DNA of 64,000 nucleotides. It comes from Actinoplanes utahensis (GTDB lineage Bacteria > Actinomycetota > Actinomycetes > Mycobacteriales > Micromonosporaceae). Below, piece after piece: positions 1-9,010 of this stretch. The position numbers and the translations under genes are program-made. The notes under the pieces are model-generated. The model was not told the DNA's origin and did not search any database. It saw only the letters and a list, made by a program, of their open reading frames with translations. The stretch spans positions 62,001-126,000 of the forward strand of contig NZ_BOMZ01000026.1 in assembly GCF_016862455.1 (NCBI RefSeq), in the 5' to 3' direction. Numbering within the stretch: the first letter of the stretch is position 1; each line of letters begins with the position of its first letter.

Positions 1-636
1 TTCGGGGCGACGGCCAAGGGCCACGGCCGGCACGTGAAGCAGTCCGGCGGCCACGGCCAGTACGCCGTCTGTGACATCGAGGTCCAGCCGCTGCCCCGCG
101 GCGAGGGTTTCCAGTTCGTCGACAAGGTGGTCGGCGGCGCGGTGCCGCACAACTACATCCCGTCGGTGGAGAAGGGCGTCCGGGCCCAGCTGGAGAAGGG
201 GCTGGCCTCGGGTTACCCGATGGTCGACCTGAAGGTCACCCTCTACGACGGCAAGGCGCACAGTGTCGACTCCTCGGACGCGGCGTTCCAGACGGCCGGC
301 GCGCTGGCGCTGCGCGCCGCCGCCGAGAGCGGGCAGATCACCCTGCTGGAGCCGGTGGACGAGATCGAGGTCCGTGTTCCGGAGGCGTACGTCGGCGCGG
401 TGATGAGCGATCTCTCCGGCCGCCGCGGCCGGCCGCTGGGCAGCGAGTCCGGTGGCGCCGGCGAGCTCAGCGTGGTGCGGGCCGAGGTGCCGGCGACGGA
501 GCTGATCCGCTATGTCGTGGAGCTGCGTGCCCTGACCTCGGGCACCGGCACGTTCACCCGCCGTTACCTGCGGCACGAGCCGATGCCCCCGCACCTGGCC
601 GAGGTCGTCCGCAAGGAGCACGCACTCGCTAGATGA
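1..636 (+). CDS. Elongation factor G-like protein, C-terminal part
   Basis: The reading frame is open from base 1, so the N-terminal GTPase domain lies outside the window and 211 residues are visible. The sequence from KQSGGHGQYAVCDIEV through VGGAVPHNYIPSVEKG is EF-G domain IV, and the end (EPVDEIEVRVPEAYVGAVMS, then RRGRPLGSES) is domain V. These domains contact the ribosomal A site during translocation. The sequence looks closer to the actinobacterial second EF-G (FusA2-like) than to housekeeping FusA, but the G domain would be needed to decide. Its last 8 bp overlap the 3' end of the convergent monooxygenase gene. Confidence 0.88.
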   Translation, partial: FGATAKGHGRHVKQSGGHGQYAVCDIEVQPLPRGEGFQFVDKVVGGAVPHNYIPSVEKGVRAQLEKGLASGYPMVDLKVTLYDGKAHSVDSSDAAFQTAGALALRAAAESGQITLLEPVDEIEVRVPEAYVGAVMSDLSGRRGRPLGSESGGAGELSVVRAEVPATELIRYVVELRALTSGTGTFTRRYLRHEPMPPHLAEVVRKEHALAR

Positions 637-1813
637 CGATGGCGTTCGCCGCCTCGTGCAGCGGGGCGAGGACCTTGTCGATCACCTTCTCCTTCCGCGG
701 GTGGAACCGCAGGGTCCGCATGCCGTAGTTGCGGAAGGCGATGGCGAGCCGGCTGCCGGGCACCATGTCGCCGACCATCTTGCGGCCGAAGGCCAGATTC
801 TTGGCGACGTACGGCCGCATGGCCCGCTCGTAGCCGGCGAAGGCGGCGGGGTGCTCGCCGTCCGTCTTCGCCAGCTCGCCGGCGAGCACGAAGGCTCCGG
901 TCAGGGCCAGGCTGGTGCCCTGACCGGAGGCGGGCGACGGGCAGAACCCCGCGTCGCCGAGCAGCACCACCCGCCCGGACGACCAGCTCGGCATGTCGAC
1001 CTGGCTGATGGAGTCGAAGTAGAAGTCGGGCGTGCTGCCGAGGGCGGCCGCGAAGTCGGCGGTGCGCCAGCCGAGGCCCGCCATCGCGTCGCGGACGAGC
1101 CGTCTCTGGGCGGCCCCGTCCCGGCGGTCGTAGGCCAGCTCTGGTGACGCGAAGACGAACCCGACCCGGGCCGGCCGGTCGGCACCGAGTGCATAGGCGA
1201 AGGTCAGCCTGCCGGGCTCGGCGTAGTTGACCTCCTCGCGGTCGATGCCCAGCTCGTTGGGGGCCGACCAGATCGCGATGTACGCCCCGAGGTGGTGCGG
1301 CGCGACATCGCCGAACGCGTGCCGCCGCGTGGCCGAGTGCAGCCCGTCGGCGCCGACCACGATGTCGAACCGGCCGGTGTGGCCGCTCGCGAAGGTCACC
1401 TCCACCCCGCCCGGCCGGTCGGTCAGGCCGGCGATGGCGTCGCCGAACCGGTAGTCCGCGTCGGCGCTGGTGGCGTCGAACAGGATGCGGCCCAGGTCGC
1501 CGCGCATGATCTCCAGGTCGTCGCCGCGCCGGCCCATCAGCAGGCTCGCCGGGAGGGACGCGATGGCGCGACCGGACCGGCTCACATAGGTGGTCGTGCG
1601 CATCCCGGTGTCGTGGGCCCTGGCCTCCCCGTGCAGCCCCATCCTCGTGAGGACGGTCGTGGCGGCGCCGCGCACGTCGACCTTGTAGCCACCGGCACGC
1701 GGCTCGGCGGCCCGCTCGACGACGGTCACCCGGAAACCTGCCCGGGTCAGCCAGAAGGCGAGCGCCGGACCCGCCACACCCGCGCCTGAGATCAGGACCT
1801 CTCGACTCGTCAT
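629..1813 (-). CDS. FAD-dependent aromatic-ring-hydroxylase-type monooxygenase
   Basis: A 394-residue flavoprotein of the PHBH fold. It has the Rossmann FAD motif GAGVAG (10-15), the GADG motif that contacts FAD and NADPH (154-157), and a C-terminal GDAG motif (286-289) followed by SPASGQGTSLAL. It probably hydroxylates a small aromatic or polyketide substrate in the cytoplasm; the substrate is unknown. It is divergent from a TetR-type regulator across a 45-54 bp gap holding a palindrome, so control by that regulator is likely. The start lies 7 nt after TATAGT on the minus strand, suggesting a leaderless transcript. Related tetracycline-inactivating enzymes share the fold, so an antibiotic-modifying role is possible but not shown. 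Confidence 0.88.
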   Translation of the reverse strand: MTSREVLISGAGVAGPALAFWLTRAGFRVTVVERAAEPRAGGYKVDVRGAATTVLTRMGLHGEARAHDTGMRTTTYVSRSGRAIASLPASLLMGRRGDDLEIMRGDLGRILFDATSADADYRFGDAIAGLTDRPGGVEVTFASGHTGRFDIVVGADGLHSATRRHAFGDVAPHHLGAYIAIWSAPNELGIDREEVNYAEPGRLTFAYALGADRPARVGFVFASPELAYDRRDGAAQRRLVRDAMAGLGWRTADFAAALGSTPDFYFDSISQVDMPSWSSGRVVLLGDAGFCPSPASGQGTSLALTGAFVLAGELAKTDGEHPAAFAGYERAMRPYVAKNLAFGRKMVGDMVPGSRLAIAFRNYGMRTLRFHPRKEKVIDKVLAPLHEAANAIVI

Positions 1814-1820
1814 GCGTCGA

Positions 1821-1860
1821 ACTATACAGACGTCTTATACACTTGTATAGAAGTTAGGAT
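1821..1860. promoter_or_regulatory. Divergent promoter and TetR-type operator
   Basis: The dyad TATACA-CT-TGTATA spans 1836-1849. A further CTATACA lies at 1822-1828 and an 8-bp palindrome AGACGTCT at 1828-1835. On the minus strand the -10 TATAGT (complement of 1821-1826) sits 7 nt before the monooxygenase ATG, with TATACA (complement of 1844-1849) 17 nt upstream as a -35. On the plus strand TAGGAT (1855-1860) sits 7 nt before the regulator ATG at 1868. Repressor binding here would cover both promoters. Confidence 0.65.
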
Positions 1861-1867
1861 GCGCGGC

Positions 1868-2434
1868 ATGGGGCACCGGGAAGATCTGCTGGTCGGAGCG
1901 AAGCGAGCCATCTACGAGAAGGGCTACGCGAACATCACGGCGCGCGACATCGTCGCCCTCTCCGGCACCAACCTGGCCTCCATCGGCTACCACTACGGGT
2001 CGACGAAAGCGCTGCTCACCGCCGCGATGCTGAGCGCCATGCAGGATTGGGGCGAGGCCGTCGGCCGGGCGCTCGGCGAGGACGACAGCGACACGGGCGA
2101 CGATCCGATGCTGCGGTTCTGGCGGCGGGTGATCCGGTCGATCCACGACGAACGGCCGCTCTGGCTGGCCAGCGTCGAGGTGCTGACCCAGAGCGAGCAC
2201 AACCCGGAGCTGCGCGCCCAGCTCGCCGGCGGGGTGCACGAGGGGCGCAAGGCGATGGCGGCGCTCGTCACCGGCATCCGCGAGGACGACCTCGACGAGA
2301 CCGTGGTGCGGACCACCGGCGCGGCCCAGATGGCGCTGATGTCCGGGGTGGTGACCCAGTGGCTCACCGACCCGGCGACGGCCCCGTCCGCCGAGGAGAT
2401 CGTCGCCGGGGTGCGGGCGCTATCCCGCGGCTGA
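1868..2434 (+). CDS. TetR/AcrR family transcriptional regulator
   Basis: A 188-residue protein with an N-terminal helix-turn-helix (TARDIVALSGTNLASIGYHY, about residues 25-44) followed by STKALLTAAM, the usual TetR pattern, and a variable ligand-binding C-terminal half. I chose ATG 1868 because it lies 7 nt after a TAGGAT -10 element. ATG 1859 overlaps that hexamer and would add three residues. It is divergent from the monooxygenase and probably represses it and itself through the palindromes in the gap. Its last 15 bp overlap the convergent HIT gene. Confidence 0.85.
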   Translation: MGHREDLLVGAKRAIYEKGYANITARDIVALSGTNLASIGYHYGSTKALLTAAMLSAMQDWGEAVGRALGEDDSDTGDDPMLRFWRRVIRSIHDERPLWLASVEVLTQSEHNPELRAQLAGGVHEGRKAMAALVTGIREDDLDETVVRTTGAAQMALMSGVVTQWLTDPATAPSAEEIVAGVRALSRG

Positions 2435-2965
2435 CGGCCAGGCCTTCATCAGCAGGTCGCGGGTCTCGTACAGCAACTGCGGCAGCACCTTGGTCCAGCC
2501 GACCACCTGCATGAAGTTCGCGTCGCCGCCCCACCGGGGCACGATGTGCTGGTGCAGGTGGGCGGCGATGCCGGCGCCGGCCACCGCGCCCTGGTTCATC
2601 CCGAGGTTGAAGCCGTGCGGGTTGCCGGTGGCCCGGATCACCCGCATCGCGGTCCGGGTGAACGCCGCCACCTCGACCGTCTCGGCCTCGGTCAGGTCGG
2701 TGTAGTCGGCGACGTGCCGGTACGGGCAGACCATCAGGTGACCGGGGTTGTACGGGTACAGGTTGAGCACCGCGAAGACCAGCTCACCCCGCGCCACCAC
2801 CAGCGACTCCGCCTCCGGCCGGCCCGGCGCCAGGCAGAACGGGCAGCCGCCGGGCTTCTCGTATCCACCCTCCGGCCGGTCCTCCCCGGAGATGTAGGTC
2901 ATCCGGTGCGGCGTCCACAGCCGCTCCAGTCCGTCCGGATCGCCGGCCCGCTCCTGCTCGTCCAC
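2420..2965 (-). CDS. HIT-family diadenosine polyphosphate hydrolase/phosphorylase
   Basis: A 181-residue HIT protein. The catalytic triad motif is HLHQHIVPRWGGD, and NLYPYNPGHLMVCPYR is the conserved central strand-helix segment. It resembles the mycobacterial AP4A phosphorylase Rv2613c (LQRLWTPYRM there, LERLWTPHRM here), which cleaves diadenosine tetraphosphate. I prefer GTG 2965, which starts 11 bp after the GGDEF stop and has AGGA upstream. ATG 3001 would overlap the upstream gene. In Mycobacterium thrS and this gene are neighbours; here a diguanylate cyclase gene lies between them. Confidence 0.86.
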   Translation of the reverse strand: MDEQERAGDPDGLERLWTPHRMTYISGEDRPEGGYEKPGGCPFCLAPGRPEAESLVVARGELVFAVLNLYPYNPGHLMVCPYRHVADYTDLTEAETVEVAAFTRTAMRVIRATGNPHGFNLGMNQGAVAGAGIAAHLHQHIVPRWGGDANFMQVVGWTKVLPQLLYETRDLLMKAWPSAAG

Positions 2966-2975
2966 GCTCCGTATC

Positions 2976-5015
2976 CTAGGCGGTACCGGCGGCCGTCTCA
3001 TTCTCCAGAATCCCGTGCACGTGATGGGAGCCGCCGCCGCGGCGTTTGGCCACGTACATCGCGGTGTCGGCCTCGCGCAGCACGTCGTCCGGCCCGCCGC
3101 GGCCGTCCGACAGCGCGATCCCGATGCTCGCCGGGGTCCGCAGTTCGTGCCCGTCCACCGTCATCGGCTCGTTCAGCGCCTGCACCACCCGGTCCGCGAC
3201 GACCTGCGCCCCGTCCACGTCGGCCAGGTCCTCGGCGAGGATGACGAACTCGTCGCCGCCCAGCCGGGCCACCGTGTCCTCGGTGCGCACGCAGGTCCGC
3301 AGCCGCTCGGCGACCACTTTCAGCACCAGGTCCCCGGCGTCGTGGCCGTACGTGTCGTTGATCGGTTTGAAGCCGTTGAGGTCGAGCAGCAGCACCCCGA
3401 TCGGCCGGCCGCTGCGCCGGGCCCGGGCCAGGGCCGTGGTGAGCCGGTCCCAGAGCAGCGCCCGGTTGCCCAGCCCGGTCAGCATGTCGTGCATGGCCCG
3501 CCGGGTCAGCTCCTCGGTCAGGGCCACGCTGTCCAGCGCCAGCGACACCTGGGTGCGCAGCGTCTGCAGCGACTTCAGCACGTCGGCGGGCAGCTCGCGG
3601 TCCGCGCCCACGGTCATGATCCCGAAGAAGCGGGCACCGTTGAGAAGCGGGAACAGCGTCACGGGCCGGTCGCCGAGAGCGTCCACGCCGGTCAGGCCGA
3701 GCGCGGCCAGGCCCGGTCCGGAGACCACCTCCCCGTCGGCGAGCCGGGTCAGCAGCTCGCCCGGCACGCATTCGGAGGCCAGGCGGATACCGGAGACCAC
3801 CTCGGCGCCGGCCCCGGCCGCGTGCAGGACGGTCCACTTCTCCGGGTCCTCCGGGGTGACCCGGACGATCGCCGTCCGGGCGCCGGGGCAGCCTGAGACC
3901 AGGGTGGCCGCGGCCGCGGCGGCCAGCCGGTGCACCTCGGCGGAGTCGTTGGTGGTGAGCAGACCGGTGCCCAGGTCGTTGAGCGTCTGTTCCCGGGACA
4001 TCGCCTCGCGCAGTGCGGTCATGCCCGCGTCGATGCGCGTCACGAGGCGGCTGTTGTCCCGCAGGCCGACGATCTGCCGCGCCACCACCAGCGCGGTGAG
4101 CAGGATCGATCCGGCGACCAGCGGCCAGGAGCGCGCGTCGAGCCCGCGCATCAGGCCGCCGACGAGCAGCGCGTAGGTGAGCGCCACCGCGATGTACGGG
4201 CTCATGCTGGTCGGCCGCTGCACCGGCGCGGGCGTGGCCGCGCGTGTCTCGGCGGGTCCGGTGATCTTGCGATGCTGGGCCACCGCGACCCGGGTGAGCA
4301 GATGCGTGTAGAGCGCCCACAGTGCCAGCACGTAGTGCAGGTGCGGCTCGGGCAGTGCCCGTTGCGCCACGCTGACCACGGTGAGCAGGAGCCCGGCGGC
4401 GCCCCAGAGCATCAGGGCGAGGCGGCTGATCTCGGCCACGCCGCCGAGCAGCAGGCGGACCACGGCGAAGACCGCGACCAGGATCCCGCAGGTACGGATC
4501 AGGATCATCGCCGTCAGGAACGCGTCGGTGTCACCGCCCCGGAGCGGCTGGACCACGAAGTACCAGCAGAACAGCACCGCGGTGACCATCACGACGGCCA
4601 TGTCGAGGCCGAGCCGGACGTTGCTCGCCGACCAGCGCGACCGGACCGGCACGCTGAGCAGCGCGGCCAGGGCGAGGCTCAGGGCCACCAGGTCGAGGAA
4701 CTGGACCACCGGGTCGCCGCTGGGATAGGTGGTGGAGCCGGTGGTCACCGCCTGCGTCAGGGCGATCAGCGAGCCGCCGGCCGTCGTGCCCCAGGACGCC
4801 GCGGCGAGCAGCGAGAACCGCCGCGCGCCCGGGCGGGTGGCCAGGCGCGACGTCCGCCAGGCCAGCCAGGCCGGCACGGCCAGCAGCAGCGGCGCCGACA
4901 CCCGGTACGCGTAGAACTGGAAGCCCCAGCCACCGGCATCGATCAGATGCGCCGGCACGAGGATCCCGGACAGGGCGAGGGCCACCAGGGCCATCGGGGG
5001 CATCCGGTACCGCAT
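2976..5015 (-). CDS. Membrane GAF-GGDEF diguanylate cyclase
   Basis: A 679-residue signalling protein. About 260 N-terminal residues form eight or more hydrophobic segments, a GAF-like domain follows (about 330-470), and a C-terminal GGDEF domain makes cyclic di-GMP from two GTP. The signature RLGGDEFVIL is intact (GGDEF at about 586-590). RTED lies five residues before it and fits the RxxD inhibitory I-site, so product feedback is expected. The frame stays open upstream, but ATG 5015 has GGAGGA four nt before it and begins the first hydrophobic region. No EAL domain is present. A 17-bp palindrome lies 38 bp upstream of the start. Confidence 0.9.
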   Translation of the reverse strand: MRYRMPPMALVALALSGILVPAHLIDAGGWGFQFYAYRVSAPLLLAVPAWLAWRTSRLATRPGARRFSLLAAASWGTTAGGSLIALTQAVTTGSTTYPSGDPVVQFLDLVALSLALAALLSVPVRSRWSASNVRLGLDMAVVMVTAVLFCWYFVVQPLRGGDTDAFLTAMILIRTCGILVAVFAVVRLLLGGVAEISRLALMLWGAAGLLLTVVSVAQRALPEPHLHYVLALWALYTHLLTRVAVAQHRKITGPAETRAATPAPVQRPTSMSPYIAVALTYALLVGGLMRGLDARSWPLVAGSILLTALVVARQIVGLRDNSRLVTRIDAGMTALREAMSREQTLNDLGTGLLTTNDSAEVHRLAAAAAATLVSGCPGARTAIVRVTPEDPEKWTVLHAAGAGAEVVSGIRLASECVPGELLTRLADGEVVSGPGLAALGLTGVDALGDRPVTLFPLLNGARFFGIMTVGADRELPADVLKSLQTLRTQVSLALDSVALTEELTRRAMHDMLTGLGNRALLWDRLTTALARARRSGRPIGVLLLDLNGFKPINDTYGHDAGDLVLKVVAERLRTCVRTEDTVARLGGDEFVILAEDLADVDGAQVVADRVVQALNEPMTVDGHELRTPASIGIALSDGRGGPDDVLREADTAMYVAKRRGGGSHHVHGILENETAAGTA

Positions 5016-5052
5016 CGTTCCTCCGCATCCGCCGGCGCGCAGCGCACGGCCC

Positions 5053-5069
5053 TCCGACGTCACGTCGGA
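5053..5069. promoter_or_regulatory. 17-bp palindrome between thrS and GGDEF gene
   Basis: TCCGACGT-C-ACGTCGGA is a perfect dyad about a single C. It lies 38 bp upstream of the GGDEF start and 53 bp downstream of the thrS stop. It could be an operator for the cyclase gene or a short terminator hairpin for thrS. There is no T-run, so an operator seems slightly more likely. Confidence 0.45.
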
Positions 5070-5121
5070 AGATCCGCGCCCGAGTTGAGGGAAACGCGCT
5101 GCGGGCCGGCGGCGGAAGGGA

Positions 5122-7119
5122 TCAGGCGGCGGAGGGTCCGGTGTTGACCCGGGAGCGGACGATCTCGACGACGTGCGCGACGGCCTCGTCGATGGTGACG
5201 CCGTTGCGCTGCGAGCCGTCCCGGTAGCGGAACGACACGGTGCCGCCGTTGACGTCGTCGTCACCGGCGATCGCCATGAACGGGATCTTCTGCTGCTGCG
5301 CGGTCCGGATCTTCTTCTGCATCCGGTCGGTGGAGTGATCCACCTCGGCCCGGATGCCGGCTTTACGAAGCTTCGTGACGAATTCCTCGAGGTACGAAGC
5401 GTGGTCGTCGCGAATCGGGATGCCGACCACCTGCACCGGCGCCAGCCAGGCCGGGAACGCGCCCGCGTAGTGCTCGACGAGCACGCCGAAGAACCGCTCG
5501 ATCGACCCGAACTTCGCCGAGTGGATCATCACCGGCTCCTGCCGGGAGCCGTCGGCCGCCTGGTACTCCAGACCGAACCGGGCCGGCTGGTTGAAGTCGT
5601 ACTGGATGGTCGACATCTGCCAGGTCCGGCCGATCGCGTCGCGGGCCTGCACGCTGATCTTCGGGCCGTAGAACGCCGCGCCGCCCGGGTCCAGCACCAG
5701 GTCGAGCCCGGACTCCTCGGCCACGTCGGCGAGGACCTTGGTGGCCTTCTCCCACTGCTCGTCCGTACCGATGAACTTGTCGCTCTTCGGGTCCCGGGTG
5801 GACAGCTCCAGGTAGTAGTCGTCCAGGCCGAAGTCGTCGAGCAGCGACCGGACGAAGTTCAGCAGGTGCTTGATCTCGCCCGGCGCCTGCTCGGCGGTGA
5901 CGTAGGAGTGCGAGTCGTCCTGAGTCAGGCCGCGCACCCGGGTCAGGCCGTGCACCACACCGGACTTCTCGTAGCGGTACACCGTGCCGAACTCGAACAG
6001 GCGCATCGGCAGCTCACGGTAGGACCGCCCGCGCGACCTGAAGATCAGGTTGTGCATCGGGCAGTTCATCGCCTTGAGGTAGTAGTTCGCCCCCTCCAGC
6101 TCCATCGGGGGGAACATGGTGTCCTTGTAGTAGGGCAGGTGTCCCGAGGTGTGGAACAGGCCCTCCTTGGTGATGTGCGGGCTGCCCACGTACTGGAAGC
6201 CCTCCTCGATGTGGCGGGCGCGGACGTAGTCCTCCATCTCGCGCTTGATCACGCCACCCTTCGGGTGGAACACCACCAGACCCGACCCGATCTCGTCGGG
6301 GAAGGAGAAGAGATCCAGCTCGGTGCCCAGCTTGCGGTGGTCCCGGCGCTCGGCCTCGGCAAGCCGGTTGAGGTACGCCTTGAGCTCGTCGCGTGACGGC
6401 CACGCCGTGCCGTAGACCCGCTGGAGCTGCGGGTTCTTCTCCGAGCCGCGCCAGTACGCGGCGGCCGAGCGCATCAGCTTGAACGCCGGGATCAGCCGGG
6501 TCGACGGCAGGTGCGGTCCGCGGCACAGGTCGCCCCAGACCCGCTCGCCGTCCTTGTTCAGGTTGTCGTAGTGGGTCAGCTCGCCCGCCCCGACGGCGGC
6601 GGCCTCCTCGTCGACGTCACCCTTGATGTCGACCAGCTCGAGCTTGAACGGCTCCTTCGCCAGCTCGGTCTTCGCCTCGTCGAGCGAGCCGTACTCCCGG
6701 CGGCGGAACGTCTGCCCGGCCTTGACGATCTCCTGCATCCGCTTCTCGAGCTTCGTCAGGTCCTCCGGCTGGAACGGCTTCTCCACGTCGAAGTCGTAGT
6801 AGAACCCGTCCCGGATCGGCGGGCCGATGCCCAGCTTCGCCTCCGGGAACACGTCCTGCACGGCCTGCGCGAGCACGTGCGCGGTCGAGTGGCGCAGCAC
6901 GTCGAGACCGTCCGGCGTGTCGATCGCGACCGGGGTGACCTCGGTGTCGGCGGCGGGCGCCCAGTCCAGGTCACGCAGCCGGCCGTCGGCCTCGCGGACC
7001 ACGACGATCGCCTTCGGCCCGTGCGCCGGGAGCCCGGCGGCGGCCACCGCGTCGGCCGCCGTAGTCCCGGCCGGGACGACTAGGGGGTCGGCCACAGCGG
7101 GTGTACGGGGTGCAGACAC
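5122..7119 (-). CDS. thrS: Threonyl-tRNA synthetase
   Basis: A 665-residue class II aminoacyl-tRNA synthetase charging tRNA-Thr. Domains in order are an N-terminal TGS-like region, the editing domain with HSTAH and DLCRGPH, the catalytic core with NCPMH supplying zinc ligands and RGLTQDDSH, and a C-terminal anticodon-binding domain ([13 protein letters not shown] onward). GTG 7119 is preferred because GGAG lies 6 nt upstream; ATG 7131, four codons earlier, has no ribosome-binding site. No T-box leader is recognisable in the 190 bp upstream. Confidence 0.96.
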   Translation of the reverse strand: MSAPRTPAVADPLVVPAGTTAADAVAAAGLPAHGPKAIVVVREADGRLRDLDWAPAADTEVTPVAIDTPDGLDVLRHSTAHVLAQAVQDVFPEAKLGIGPPIRDGFYYDFDVEKPFQPEDLTKLEKRMQEIVKAGQTFRRREYGSLDEAKTELAKEPFKLELVDIKGDVDEEAAAVGAGELTHYDNLNKDGERVWGDLCRGPHLPSTRLIPAFKLMRSAAAYWRGSEKNPQLQRVYGTAWPSRDELKAYLNRLAEAERRDHRKLGTELDLFSFPDEIGSGLVVFHPKGGVIKREMEDYVRARHIEEGFQYVGSPHITKEGLFHTSGHLPYYKDTMFPPMELEGANYYLKAMNCPMHNLIFRSRGRSYRELPMRLFEFGTVYRYEKSGVVHGLTRVRGLTQDDSHSYVTAEQAPGEIKHLLNFVRSLLDDFGLDDYYLELSTRDPKSDKFIGTDEQWEKATKVLADVAEESGLDLVLDPGGAAFYGPKISVQARDAIGRTWQMSTIQYDFNQPARFGLEYQAADGSRQEPVMIHSAKFGSIERFFGVLVEHYAGAFPAWLAPVQVVGIPIRDDHASYLEEFVTKLRKAGIRAEVDHSTDRMQKKIRTAQQQKIPFMAIAGDDDVNGGTVSFRYRDGSQRNGVTIDEAVAHVVEIVRSRVNTGPSAA

Positions 7120-7199
7120 GGTGTTCTCCATTCAGACGGTGAGCAAGCGTCCTGATGCTATCCGCCGGGCCACGACGGGTTTCGCCCGGCGCAAGTCCT

Positions 7200-7318
7200 C
7201 CACCAGCGTGTCGACCTCAGCCGTCCATCACACCGCGGATCAACACGCATGAGGTCCGGCCTCGCCACCACCCGGCGTGTCGACCTCCGCCGTCCGTCGA
7301 CGCCGCGGATCAACCCGC
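7200..7318. repeat. Duplicated ~50-bp block at the 3' end of the ADP-ribosylglycohydrolase gene
   Basis: Two imperfect direct copies lie at 7200-7248 and 7265-7318. They share CCACCA, then GCGTGTCGACCTC, GCCGTCC and CCGCGGATCAAC, and differ at a few bases plus a 4-bp insertion. The second copy contains the stop codon of the ADP-ribosylglycohydrolase gene, so the block repeats its 3' untranslated sequence. Confidence 0.7.
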
Positions 7319-8221
7319 GGGCAGCCACGCCGGGAGCGGCTCCCGGGCGGCGAGCCAGGCCGGTGGGATGCCGTCGGCGCCGGTGTACGCCGCGACCACT
7401 CCCCCGGCGATCGCCGCGGTGGTGTCCACGTCCCCGCCGGCGACCACGCACGCGGCCACAGCCGCCGGATAGTCGTCCAGGAAGCGGTCGGCCACCCACA
7501 GCGCGAACGGCACCGTGTCTTGCGCGGTCGCCTGCGCCCCCGACCCCAGCCGGTGGGCCGCCTCGGCAACCGTCACGGTGCTCAGACCGGCGGCCTCGAT
7601 CAGGCCGTCGTGCACCACCCCGGCCGGAGTGTGCCCGGCCACCGCACGCAGCAACCGCCCCCGGTCCGGCCGGTGCCCGTTGAGGCGGGAGGCGGCGGCG
7701 AACGCGGCTGCCACGGCCACCGCCACGCCACCGGCGATCCCCTCCGGGTGCGCGTGGGTGACCTCGGCCGCGCGTACCCCCTGGATCGCCGCGTGGGCCA
7801 GGGAGTCCGCATGCCAGGCGCCCAGCGGCGCCGCCCGCATCGCCGCGCCGTTGCCGCAGGAGCCCTGCCCGTTGAACGCCGCGGCCGCGGCGATCGGCCA
7901 GGGCAGGCCCTCCCGGATCTGGCGGAGCATCACCACCGCGCCCGGGCCGTAACCACGGTAGGGCTCGAACCGGTCCGCCAGAAGCCGGGCGAAGCCGTCC
8001 CGGTCGAAGTCGCCCTCGGCGAGGGCGCCGACCAGGCAGCAGGCCTCCTCGGTGTCGTCGGTCCACTCCCAGGGCGGCTTCGGGACACGGGCCTCGAGCA
8101 GGTCGGACGGGCGGTTTCCGGGCACGAAGTACTGGGCTCCGAGGGCGTCGCCGACGCTGAGGCCGGCGAGGCTGTCGAGAGCCAGGGCGAGCCGCGTACC
8201 GGGGAAGAGGGTGAAAGACAT
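7310..8221 (-). CDS. ADP-ribosylglycohydrolase (DraG/ARH fold)
   Basis: About 303 residues. Metal-binding motifs of the ARH superfamily are visible: SVGDALGAQ near the N terminus, WTDDT, and GDVDTTAAIAGG near the C terminus, where Asp and Thr residues ligate two Mg2+ ions. The family removes ADP-ribose from proteins, nucleic acids or small molecules; the substrate is not predictable here. ATG 8221 places the fold directly after MSFTLFPGTRLALALD, but ATG 8257 (12 residues longer, GAGAG upstream) is also possible. It is divergent from the response regulator at 8319. Confidence 0.85.
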   Translation of the reverse strand: MSFTLFPGTRLALALDSLAGLSVGDALGAQYFVPGNRPSDLLEARVPKPPWEWTDDTEEACCLVGALAEGDFDRDGFARLLADRFEPYRGYGPGAVVMLRQIREGLPWPIAAAAAFNGQGSCGNGAAMRAAPLGAWHADSLAHAAIQGVRAAEVTHAHPEGIAGGVAVAVAAAFAAASRLNGHRPDRGRLLRAVAGHTPAGVVHDGLIEAAGLSTVTVAEAAHRLGSGAQATAQDTVPFALWVADRFLDDYPAAVAACVVAGGDVDTTAAIAGGVVAAYTGADGIPPAWLAAREPLPAWLPAG

Positions 8222-8306
8222 CGGTACTTCGGATCGTATTCCATCACTCAGTGTCATTAAAGGCTCTCGCTGGATCACCCTTTAGGTTCCAGCCCTCCCG
8301 GGACGC

Positions 8307-8318
8307 TACGGTCTTCGC
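8307..8318 (+). promoter_or_regulatory. Leaderless-type promoter of the response regulator
   Basis: TACGGT (8307-8312) fits the TAnnnT -10 pattern and ends 6 nt before the ATG at 8319, leaving no room for a ribosome-binding site. No clear -35 is seen. Confidence 0.5.
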
Positions 8319-9008
8319 ATGGCCACGGTGTTGCTCGTCGAAGACGATCATGTCGTGCGCGGCGCCATGCTCCGATCGCTCGCCGACCGGGGGCACGCCG
8401 TGCACGCCGTCGGCACCGCCCTGGAGGCCCTCCGGCGGGTCGCCGCGGAGACGCCCGACCTGGTCGTGCTCGATCTCGGCCTGCCCGACCTGGACGGCTC
8501 CGACGCGCTGCGCATGCTGCGCGGGATCACCGACGTGCCGATCATCATCGCCACCGCCCGCGACGACGAGCAGACCGTCGTGCGGCTGCTGCGGGCCGGC
8601 GCCGACGACTACATGGTGAAGCCGTTCACCGGCGCCCACCTGGACGCCCGGATCGCCACCGTGCTGCGCCGCGTCGGCCGGGCCAGCCGCGCCGCGCAAC
8701 CCGCCGTCCACGAGGTGGGCGAGCTCCGGGTCGACGTCGGCGAGCGCAGCGCCACCCTCGGCGATCAGCCGCTGGCGCTGACCCGCAAGGAGTTCGACCT
8801 GCTGGCCTACCTCGCCGCCCGTCCGGGCCGGGTGGTTTCCCGTCGTGAGCTGTTGGAGGAGGTATGGCGACAGCCATCGGTCGGCGAGGACCAGACCATC
8901 GACGTGCATTTGTACTGGCTCCGCCGGAAACTGGGCGAGTCCGCGGCGAAGCCCCGCTACCTGCGCACCGTGCGGGGGGTCGGATTCCGGTTGGTGGCGC
9001 CGGACTGA
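8319..9008 (+). CDS. OmpR/PhoB-type response regulator
   Basis: A 229-residue two-domain regulator. The receiver has acidic residues E8-D9-D10, the phosphoacceptor D52 in VVLDLGLPDLDG and K101 in DDYMVKPF. The C-terminal winged helix (TRKEFDLLAYLAARPG to TVRGVGFRLV) binds DNA. The partner histidine kinase starts 3 nt after the stop, so the pair is one operon. A secreted ricin-domain protein lies downstream and may be a target, but that is only proximity. Confidence 0.93.
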   Translation: MATVLLVEDDHVVRGAMLRSLADRGHAVHAVGTALEALRRVAAETPDLVVLDLGLPDLDGSDALRMLRGITDVPIIIATARDDEQTVVRLLRAGADDYMVKPFTGAHLDARIATVLRRVGRASRAAQPAVHEVGELRVDVGERSATLGDQPLALTRKEFDLLAYLAARPGRVVSRRELLEEVWRQPSVGEDQTIDVHLYWLRRKLGESAAKPRYLRTVRGVGFRLVAPD

Positions 9009-9010
9009 GG

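Noticed and set aside
7120..7309. T-box leader for thrS
   Set aside because: No specifier loop or T-box consensus could be recognised, and the space is taken up by a duplicated 3'-UTR block.
8864..9010. ATG 8864 as start of the histidine kinase
   Set aside because: It would overlap the response regulator by 145 bp and add residues unlike a kinase N terminus; TTG 9011 begins at the first membrane helix.
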